A DNA stretch of 53,458 nt. Origin: Bacteroidota bacterium (GTDB lineage: Bacteria > Bacteroidota > Bacteroidia > Bacteroidales > Paludibacteraceae). The stretch spans positions 1-53,458 of the forward strand of contig JAJYBB010000020.1 of assembly GCA_021779195.1 (NCBI GenBank). The letters run 5' to 3'. A model generated the notes under the pieces. It searched no databases. It worked only from the letters and a program-made list of their open reading frames with translations, and was not told the origin of the DNA. This document shows positions 8,269 to 15,650 of this stretch, one piece after another (position 1 is the first letter of the stretch; each line of letters starts with the position of its first letter). A program made the translations under genes and the position numbers.

Positions 8269-8452
8269 TACTCCGAAATTATGACGTTAAAATTTTGATA
8301 CAATTCTATGATTCATGTATAAATTGTGTCAAGTTTAAATATAGAATTTAATATTTTTAAATTTTGATCTATTTATAAATGTAATCTATCTGATTGGCAA
8401 ACTGATAGTTGATAAATTTAGAAAACAAATCGAATAAAATAAAATACTTCAG

Positions 8453-10912
8453 ATGAATATTTCGTACAATTGGCTAAAAAAGTATATCAATCTTGATATA
8501 ACTCCGCATGAATTATCAAAAACTTTGACTTCAATAGGACTTGAAGTGGGTAGTGTTGATGAAGTTCAAACCATTAAAGGTGGATTAGAAGGTTTAGTTA
8601 TCGGTGAAGTTTTAACCTGTAATGATCATCAAAATTCTGACCATTTACACGTAACAACTGTGAATATCGGTTCTGCAGAACCTTTACAAATTGTTTGTGG
8701 TGCTTCAAATGTTAAAGCCGGACAAAAAGTGGTAGTTGCAACAATTGGGACCAAACTTACAATGGATGATGAAAGTTTTACAATCAAAAAATCAAAAATT
8801 CGCGGTGTTGAATCAATGGGAATGATTTGTGCCGAAGATGAAATCGGCATTGGAACAAATCACGAAGGAATTATTGTTTTACCTGCTAACGTACAAGTTG
8901 GCACATTGGCTAAAGATTACTTTCACATTGAAAATGACACAATTATAGAAGTAGATATCACTCCTAATCGTGTAGATGCAGCTTCACATTTTGGTATTGC
9001 ACGCGATGTAGCTGCCTATTTTTCGTTCAGAAATCCAACCATTCAACTTTCAAAACCTTCTGTTGAAGCTTTTAAAGTTCAAAATCATACTTTGAATATC
9101 CCTGTCATCGTCGAAAACACGAAAGCTTGCCCGCGGTATTCGGCAGTAACCATTTCGGGAGTAAATGTTACAGATTCGCCTGATTGGTTGAAAGATGCAT
9201 TGATATCCATTGGACTTCGACCGATAAATAATGTGGTTGATGTTACAAATTTTGTTTTACATGAATTAGGACAACCGCTCCATGCCTTCGATGCAGATAA
9301 AATAACAGGGAATGAAGTACATGTTAAAACGATGCCACAAGATACACTGTTTGTTACATTAGACGGTGCGGAGCGCAAATTAAATGAAGCTGATTTAATG
9401 ATTTGTAATACCGAAGAACCAATGTGCATTGGAGGTGTGTTTGGCGGTTTACATACCGGCGTTACTGAAAATACTAAAAATATTTTTCTGGAAAGTGCTT
9501 ATTTCAATCCCGTTTATATTCGTAAAACCGCTCGTCGGCATGGTCTAAATACTGATGCCTCATTTCGTTACGAACGTGGTTGTGATCCGAACAATACCAT
9601 TTATGTACTGAAAAGATGTGCCTTGTTGATTCAGGAAATTGCCGGAGGTGAAATATCAAGTGAAATTGTTGATATTTATCCAACTGAAATTAAACCCTTT
9701 GAAGTATCACTTTCATTTCATAAAATTTACACACTGATTGGAAAAACGATTGATCGTGAAATCATCGAAACAATATTTAATGCTTTAGAAATTAAAATTT
9801 TACGTGCAGATGCTGAAGGATATCAATTACTTATTCCCTCCTACCGAGTAGATGTTCAACGTGATGTTGATGTAATTGAGGATATTTTGAGAATCTATGG
9901 ATACAACCAGATTGAGATTGGTGAAACCTTGAAATCAACTTTAAGTTATAGTTCAAAACCTGATAGTTATAAACTTCAACAGCTTATTTCAGAACAACTC
10001 ACTGCTCAGGGTTTCAACGAAATTTTAAACAATTCCCTTACCAAAGGCAGTTACTATTCGAACCTGAACAATTTTCCCGAAACGCATTCGGTAAAAATCC
10101 TGAATGCGCTTAGTTCAGATTTGAATATAATGCGTCAATCATTATTGTTTGGTGGATTAGAAAACATTAACCGCAATATACATCGTCGCAATACAGATTT
10201 AAAATTTTACGAATTTGGTAATTGCTATTATTACAATATTGGCAATAAAAACCAACAGGAAATATTATCGGCATATTCCGAAGAATTTCATTTGGGATTA
10301 TGGTTAACTGGAAATAAATATCCTCAATCTTGGACAAATGCTGAACAGAAGTCAAGTATTTACGAATTAAAAGCATACGTCGAAAATATTTTCCGCCGAA
10401 TAGGATTAAGTGTTAAAGATCTGAGTTTAACAGAATTTTCGGACGATTTAATGCGTGAAGGGTTAAATATTCAATTTGCTTCCGGATTAAAATTGGGTTA
10501 CTTTGGTATAGTTCAATCTCAAATTTTAAAAAATGCCGATATTGATCAAGAAGTATTTTATGCCGATTTGAACTGGACTTCGCTTTTAAAAATAATCGGA
10601 AATCAAACCGTTCACTATACTGAATTATCTAAATTTCCAGAAGTAAGACGCGATCTGGCTTTATTACTTAATAAAAATGTGCTTTTTGCTGACATTGAAA
10701 GACTTGCCTATCAAACTGAACGAAAGTTACTCAAGAAAGTAAATTTATTTGATGTGTATGAAGGGAAAAATCTTGAAGCAGGGAAAAAATCGTATGCTGT
10801 GAGTTTCATTCTTCAGGACAACAATAAAACCCTCACAGATTTGCAGATAGATGAAATTATGAAACGGTTGCAGCAAACTTTCGAAAGCAAACTCGATGCT
10901 AGATTAAGATAG
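8453..10912 (+). CDS. pheT: Phenylalanine--tRNA ligase beta subunit
   Basis: Full-length 819-aa beta chain of the (alpha-beta)2 enzyme that charges tRNA-Phe. Domains in order: an N-terminal segment starting M-N-I-S-Y-N-W-L-K-K-Y-I, the tRNA-binding OB fold (about 42-155, with V-C-G-A-S-N-V and G-M-I-C-A), the B3/B4 editing region (about 215-390), the B5 domain (about 405-475), the catalytic-like core (about 480-700, with F-Y-E-F-G) and the C-terminal ferredoxin-fold anticodon-binding domain (about 725-819, starting F-P-E-V-R-R-D-L). The alpha subunit gene pheS is not in the window, which is usual in Bacteroidota. A terminator-like hairpin follows. Confidence 0.96.
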   Translation: MNISYNWLKKYINLDITPHELSKTLTSIGLEVGSVDEVQTIKGGLEGLVIGEVLTCNDHQNSDHLHVTTVNIGSAEPLQIVCGASNVKAGQKVVVATIGTKLTMDDESFTIKKSKIRGVESMGMICAEDEIGIGTNHEGIIVLPANVQVGTLAKDYFHIENDTIIEVDITPNRVDAASHFGIARDVAAYFSFRNPTIQLSKPSVEAFKVQNHTLNIPVIVENTKACPRYSAVTISGVNVTDSPDWLKDALISIGLRPINNVVDVTNFVLHELGQPLHAFDADKITGNEVHVKTMPQDTLFVTLDGAERKLNEADLMICNTEEPMCIGGVFGGLHTGVTENTKNIFLESAYFNPVYIRKTARRHGLNTDASFRYERGCDPNNTIYVLKRCALLIQEIAGGEISSEIVDIYPTEIKPFEVSLSFHKIYTLIGKTIDREIIETIFNALEIKILRADAEGYQLLIPSYRVDVQRDVDVIEDILRIYGYNQIEIGETLKSTLSYSSKPDSYKLQQLISEQLTAQGFNEILNNSLTKGSYYSNLNNFPETHSVKILNALSSDLNIMRQSLLFGGLENINRNIHRRNTDLKFYEFGNCYYYNIGNKNQQEILSAYSEEFHLGLWLTGNKYPQSWTNAEQKSSIYELKAYVENIFRRIGLSVKDLSLTEFSDDLMREGLNIQFASGLKLGYFGIVQSQILKNADIDQEVFYADLNWTSLLKIIGNQTVHYTELSKFPEVRRDLALLLNKNVLFADIERLAYQTERKLLKKVNLFDVYEGKNLEAGKKSYAVSFILQDNNKTLTDLQIDEIMKRLQQTFESKLDARLR

Positions 10913-10950
10913 GATATCCAATTTCAAATTCATAAATTTTTTTTAAAAAC

Positions 10951-10981
10951 AAAGGGCTTCACCAGCAAAGTGAAGCCCTTG
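10951..10981. terminator. Terminator hairpin between pheT and the 68-aa gene
   Basis: An 11-bp perfect inverted repeat (10952-10962 and 10970-10980) with a 7-nt loop and a GC-rich stem. On the minus strand it is followed by GTTTTT, giving a good terminator for the convergent 68-aa gene. On the plus strand the T-run is weak, but it may still end pheT transcription. Confidence 0.8.
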
Positions 10982-10987
10982 TTATAA

Positions 10988-11194
10988 TCAACCATTATTT
11001 TTGAACGGATCATTTTCGAAATAATCAGGTGCTTTTACAATGAGTTCATTTGGACCTGTAGGTGGAGTCGATTCCAACGTTAAACTGATTTCATTATCCA
11101 TTGAAATAATCGTTAAAGATGGCGAAATATATGATAATTTTTTTACAATAAGCTTTGTTTCAATATTGAAAACATAAATTTTAGATGATTTCAT
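10988..11194 (-). CDS. Small conserved-looking protein of unknown function, 68 aa
   Basis: A 68-aa ORF starting 18 bp after the T9SS protein gene on the same strand and ending at a strong terminator, so it very probably belongs to that transcript. It has no signal peptide. The first half reads like short strands (K-I-Y-V-F-N-I-E-T); the second half has a proline motif, E-S-T-P-P-T-G-P-N-E, and the protein ends Y-F-E-N-D-P-F-K-N-N-G. I recall similar short proteins with a proline motif and a terminal N-D-P-F in Bacteroidales genomes, but I cannot search here and know no function. Context and clean borders make a real gene likely. Confidence 0.65.
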   Translation of the reverse strand: MKSSKIYVFNIETKLIVKKLSYISPSLTIISMDNEISLTLESTPPTGPNELIVKAPDYFENDPFKNNG

Positions 11195-11212
11195 CGTTAC
11201 TGGATTTAAGGG

Positions 11213-14200
11213 TTAATCAACAATTACTTTTCGGCTAATGGATTTGCCATCAGAATATAAATTCAATACGTAAACCCCCGTTGGAAGCGAAAACACCGAT
11301 ACAGATGAAGTGCCATTCAGATTTTGATGTACCATCTGTTGCCCAACCGCATTGTATAAAACTACCTCACCCGACAGACTACGATTGAATTGCAATTTAA
11401 GTTGATGATTTGGCATATTGATTACACTAAATTGCTGGGCATAAGGATTTTGAACTGACGTATTTGTTGAAGAGTTACGGAAAATAAGGCTAAACCTGTC
11501 GACTGCGGCAGTTGGAATAGCGTCGAATGAATAAAGATTGCCATCGGTGATATCGGTTTCCAAATTGCCATTGAATTTATCTTTGAGAACTATCCGAAAA
11601 ACAGCATCAAAATTACTAAACTCTGTTGCTTTTAATGTGAAAGATGATTGATTCCCTTGATCAAAATACAAAGGAATTTCGGTATCCAAAGGAATTTGAT
11701 TCATTCCATTAATAACCAAGTTATCAACGTCAGCTACGGTATAAATCTTTGGTAAATCTGGATTACCGTCACTCATTTTTGGTGAATCATAAATATCTGA
11801 ACCATTCGAGGCATTAGGATTAAAATAAATCACTGTTTCATCACTATAAATTTTGTTTGCAACAAGTATTCGAAGCACCTGATTTAATTTTTTCATACTA
11901 TCTGGAGCCCTGAATTTATTATTAATATCATCTTGATGAGAACGCATCTCATTCGTCAAATTCAAGGTTGCCGAAGATTTTCCATCTGCAACTCGTACCC
12001 AAAAAGCTTGCATGGGTGGTATATACCCCGATACTTTTAATCCACTGTTTCCGGCACTTATGGAACCCGGAATATTATAAGTATCAAATACATAACCACT
12101 ATTAAAGCTGCGATACCAAAAAGTTGGAACTAAATCCTTATTTGATGCAAAATTATCGACATTCAGAAATGATGGATAAGGATTTCCCACCAAATTAAAA
12201 CCAGGTTTTGAAGTATTTGTCTCACTGCGTGTTAAATGAATAGATTGATCGCCATTGATTAAGGTACCGCTAAAACTGATATTGGATACTCCTAATTTAG
12301 GAACTACAATATAACCTGTACCGGCTGATAAGGGTGAAGTAATGACAGGCCAGCTATTATCTGCTTCATTATAACTATAAATGGAATTCATGTCCGAAAT
12401 ATTTGCCGAACTAACCGAAGGTGAGATATACCAGTTTCGAACGTCTGGTAAATATTGGTTTACAATAGTAGTGCCTGCGCCATTTAGTAGACCAGAAGTA
12501 AGCAAAGTAGCAGTTCCTGAAACATCAGATAATAAATTTAAAGTTCCATTATTTGTAAATTTCCCTGCAATAGTTAGTGGTTTTGAAGGATTTACAGTAA
12601 GATTACCGGATAAATTTAGATCAGAATTAATAACCATTCCATTTATATTGTCAACGATTAACATTGAATTAGCTCCAATTGAAACAGTTCCATCTCCGGA
12701 AATTGATTGTTGTAATGCACCATTAAAATTAACAGTACTTGAAGTAGAAGGATTAAAATTAAGCGTTGCTCCCGCAGCAACATAAATATTTCCTTTAATG
12801 GAATGTCCCGGATTGCCGGTTACATTAAAGTTTAAGGTTCCTCTCGTTATAGTCAGATTATCAATATTAACAGCAGAAACTCCGAAAGGTGATGCACTGG
12901 TATTCATATCAATTTCCAAATCGGCATAGGTTCTGCCGGAAAAAGCTGGACTTCCGGATTGGTTTTTATATAAACTACCAGTTTGAAAAACAACTACACT
13001 CTTAGGGGCAATAGCACCAAATGGATTACTTCCGGACTGCAAAATATAAACAGAACCGGATTCAAATACCACGGAACTCAGGTTTGAAATTCCAAAAGCA
13101 TTTCCACTGAATGAAGTTCCTGCCGTAAATACAGATCCATTTTTAAAAACTAAACTTCCGGTATCGTTAGATATCAATTGATGAGCACCTCCCTCAAAAA
13201 TCATTGAACCTCTAACGGAACCGGTACATCCTGATGTTATAGAAATTTTCAATGCATTTGCTCCGTTCACAAATAATTGCGAACCTGATTCAACAGAAAA
13301 TGCTTCATCTGTACGTTCTGAAATAGTTAAAGTATTGTTTGCATCGGTTTGAAAAGTTATTGAAGTATTCCCTTTTAAAAGCAATTGTCCAATGGTTTCG
13401 GTAGGTACTGAAGTGATTGTTTTTGTTGAACCATCGATAAACTGTAAAACATCGTTTGCGGCACAAGTTGTCCGCGTGGGATTCCAATTTGAAGCATCCG
13501 TCCACGATGCTTTATCAGAGCCGATCCAAGTATAAAGCGGCAGCACGATTCCAGAACAACTTGCAATAAGGTCGGCAGCTCCAGATGAAGAAACTAAAAT
13601 GTTTTGGTTGGCATAATTTCCGGCATTCAACCCCGATTTAAGACGGATATAAATAGGAGTTGAGTTAACAGCCTCGTCAATTGGAGTCAAAGACAGTGAA
13701 GAACCAAATCCGTCTTTTGAAGTCAACGAAATTTCGTAATCATTAGGAGCAGTGAGCACTATATTACTTGTCAAATTAATTCCACTTACCGATATATTTT
13801 TCCATTCCGAAGGACCACTACCATGCAAATAAGTAAATCCGGTAATAGAAGAAGTGCTCAGTGAAATTTCCGGATTATTGGAAATAGTAGTTCCATTTCC
13901 TGTTAAAGCCATTGAATAATTATAAGCTTTATCATAAGTATATACCCTATAAAAATAAGTAGTCCCGGTTGACAAACCACTATCCGTAAAACCTGTACCA
14001 GTTCCTTGATAAACAACAGTCATCCCTGAAGCAATCGTATTACCGGAAGCATAAATACCATTCACATTCGGTGTTGTTGTTGGGTCGGCAGATCCTCTGA
14101 CAACAATATAACCACCTCCATCGGTTCCGCTTTCAGGGGCTGACCAACCAACATTCAACGAATTTTTCGTAGAAGAAGTTATGGTAAATGTGGTTGGAGC

Positions 14201-14830
14201 ATCGGGAGCGGTTTCATCAACTCCGGTTGCAGTATATATCGCCACGTCGTCAATGTATAGAATACCTCCTACTCCGGTTTGTTTATGAGCAATGTCTGCC
14301 CAGATAGTTGCAACAAAATCGGTTGATGTAGGAGAAGATGTAACTTTCTCCCACGTATCTTGAGTTGAAGGACAATTATAAGTCGTTTGGGTAGTAGTAG
14401 AAGATATCGTTCCATCTCTTGAAATTTCACAACAACTCAATTGCGTATTTGTAATGTTTGAAACTCGCCGATAAAACTGAATGACAAGCCGTTGTCCAGA
14501 TATTGGTGAAAAGGTTGGCGTAAAACAACGCCTTCCAGTGGTGGTCGTGTTATTTAATTGGAGAGAGTTATTACCACTTCTTACAACCGAAGTTTCATTC
14601 GAAATTGTTTGATTTGTATTCGATTTACTCCATAAATTTGCTTGACCGGCAGAAAAGGTATTCGTATTATCGATGGTTGCAGTTCCTTCAAAACCGCCAT
14701 CCAACCCCAGATAGGATTGTCCCCATCCAATATTTGTTGATAGAACCAAGGTTCCGAAAAACACAAAATTTCCAAAAATTGATTTGCTACGATTTATTAC
14801 CAAATGATGTAAAAAAATAAGACTTCTCAT
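11213..14830 (-). CDS. Large T9SS-secreted surface protein with FN3 domain
   Basis: A 1205-aa protein. The N-terminal signal peptide has a long polar n-region before the hydrophobic core (about 20-37). Residues about 40-200 look like a jelly-roll carbohydrate-binding-like domain, ending I-L-Y-I-D-D-V-A-I-Y. A fibronectin type III domain follows (about 208-315, with L-N-V-G-W-S-A-P), then a long Gly/Ser/Asn/Thr-rich region of short strands typical of beta-helical adhesins (about 440-790), and a W-Y-I-S-P-S module. The last 75 residues form a type A T9SS sorting domain (V-V-L-Y-N-A-V-G-Q, then L-P-T-G-V-Y-V-L-N-L, ending R-K-V-I-V-D). It should be exported by Sec, moved across the outer membrane by T9SS and held on the surface. 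No catalytic motif is seen; binding or adhesion is inferred. Confidence 0.82.
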   Translation of the reverse strand: MRSLIFLHHLVINRSKSIFGNFVFFGTLVLSTNIGWGQSYLGLDGGFEGTATIDNTNTFSAGQANLWSKSNTNQTISNETSVVRSGNNSLQLNNTTTTGRRCFTPTFSPISGQRLVIQFYRRVSNITNTQLSCCEISRDGTISSTTTQTTYNCPSTQDTWEKVTSSPTSTDFVATIWADIAHKQTGVGGILYIDDVAIYTATGVDETAPDAPTTFTITSSTKNSLNVGWSAPESGTDGGGYIVVRGSADPTTTPNVNGIYASGNTIASGMTVVYQGTGTGFTDSGLSTGTTYFYRVYTYDKAYNYSMALTGNGTTISNNPEISLSTSSITGFTYLHGSGPSEWKNISVSGINLTSNIVLTAPNDYEISLTSKDGFGSSLSLTPIDEAVNSTPIYIRLKSGLNAGNYANQNILVSSSGAADLIASCSGIVLPLYTWIGSDKASWTDASNWNPTRTTCAANDVLQFIDGSTKTITSVPTETIGQLLLKGNTSITFQTDANNTLTISERTDEAFSVESGSQLFVNGANALKISITSGCTGSVRGSMIFEGGAHQLISNDTGSLVFKNGSVFTAGTSFSGNAFGISNLSSVVFESGSVYILQSGSNPFGAIAPKSVVVFQTGSLYKNQSGSPAFSGRTYADLEIDMNTSASPFGVSAVNIDNLTITRGTLNFNVTGNPGHSIKGNIYVAAGATLNFNPSTSSTVNFNGALQQSISGDGTVSIGANSMLIVDNINGMVINSDLNLSGNLTVNPSKPLTIAGKFTNNGTLNLLSDVSGTATLLTSGLLNGAGTTIVNQYLPDVRNWYISPSVSSANISDMNSIYSYNEADNSWPVITSPLSAGTGYIVVPKLGVSNISFSGTLINGDQSIHLTRSETNTSKPGFNLVGNPYPSFLNVDNFASNKDLVPTFWYRSFNSGYVFDTYNIPGSISAGNSGLKVSGYIPPMQAFWVRVADGKSSATLNLTNEMRSHQDDINNKFRAPDSMKKLNQVLRILVANKIYSDETVIYFNPNASNGSDIYDSPKMSDGNPDLPKIYTVADVDNLVINGMNQIPLDTEIPLYFDQGNQSSFTLKATEFSNFDAVFRIVLKDKFNGNLETDITDGNLYSFDAIPTAAVDRFSLIFRNSSTNTSVQNPYAQQFSVINMPNHQLKLQFNRSLSGEVVLYNAVGQQMVHQNLNGTSSVSVFSLPTGVYVLNLYSDGKSISRKVIVD

Positions 14831-15650
14831 AAATTTAATTTAAATAGTTTATATTTGAAAATTATATTAAATCGAATATTTTATAAAAAACATAGGTAAA
14901 TTCAATGTTTTAGGTTAATATAATACATAGTTTATAGATAGTATTGATTCAGTTTCAAAATATATCTAAATAATTTTCTACAAAAATAAATTATTAAATT
15001 CAAATAAGCAAACATTAATTTACATATTTGTTTTTATAAATACAAAAAAATTAGAGATCACGGGAAAATATTTTGAAATTAACGCGTACAAAGCAGAAAA
15101 ACAATATGAAAATTGCCGAAAATTTTTAAACAAGAATAAATTTCAGCCAAAATAAAGTGAAGATGTATGATTTTGCAGTGAATGGTATATTTTTCTATTT
15201 CATATTTCACAAAAGAACAGTTTATTTGCATGAAAATTAAATATAAAATGAGTATCAGTTTTGACACCTACTTTATTTTTCAGAACACTTGCAAACGACC
15301 GACCTCGTCCGGTGAGCTAAAAAACGGAGAACAGTAGGCGTAGGAAACTTTTCTGTTTGAGTCTCGATGCATTCCGACGAGACGAGTTTACAAGTTTTCA
15401 GCCTACAAACGATTCACTTTTCGAGTGAAGCAGGCAAACCCTTTTTCCACTGTTCTCTCTCCATTTGGAGAGGGGAATCAAAGGTCGTGTGAGGTCTCTT
15501 GAACTATTTTGCTTCGTTTATTGGTTCAAGCTAAAAAATGAAGTGGGGTTTTAGAGGTGAAGCCCGTGTTATTCAATTTTATATTGACATAGGGAATAGA
15601 ACGGATCATTTTTAAATAATTATATTGAATTGATTTAAAGAAATATCAAC
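14831..15650. other. 820-bp intergenic region before the pectin locus
   Basis: The first 450 bp are very AT-rich and hold only chance ORFs. From about 15285 composition changes to a GC-richer, strongly structured block (listed separately) that codes for nothing obvious. No clear TAnnTTTG promoter for the GH2 gene at 15651 is visible. Confidence 0.5.
15290..15535. repeat. Structured non-coding block with nested inverted repeats
   Basis: Outer arms GAGAACAGT (15327-15335) and ACTGTTCTC (15449-15457) enclose smaller hairpins: GTCTCG/CGAGAC (15361-15366 and 15378-15383) and TTCACT/AGTGAA (15413-15428). CTCTCC/GGAGAG (15457-15472) lies at the right edge. Base composition differs from the flanking AT-rich DNA. 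This looks like a small mobile or dispersed intergenic repeat, or the remnant of one, but no transposase is present and no second copy occurs in the window. Confidence 0.4.

Noticed and set aside
12381-12785. 134-codon open frame on the plus strand inside the T9SS protein gene
   Set aside because: It is antisense to the low-complexity region of a well supported 1205-aa gene, has no start context and no recognisable domain.
15079-15267. 62-codon minus-strand frame with a hydrophobic start
   Set aside because: It needs a GTG start, lies in very AT-rich DNA, and the sequence after the hydrophobic part has no domain-like pattern or neighbour support.
15290-15535. Intact insertion sequence
   Set aside because: No transposase frame and no clear target-site duplication; only small inverted repeats are present.
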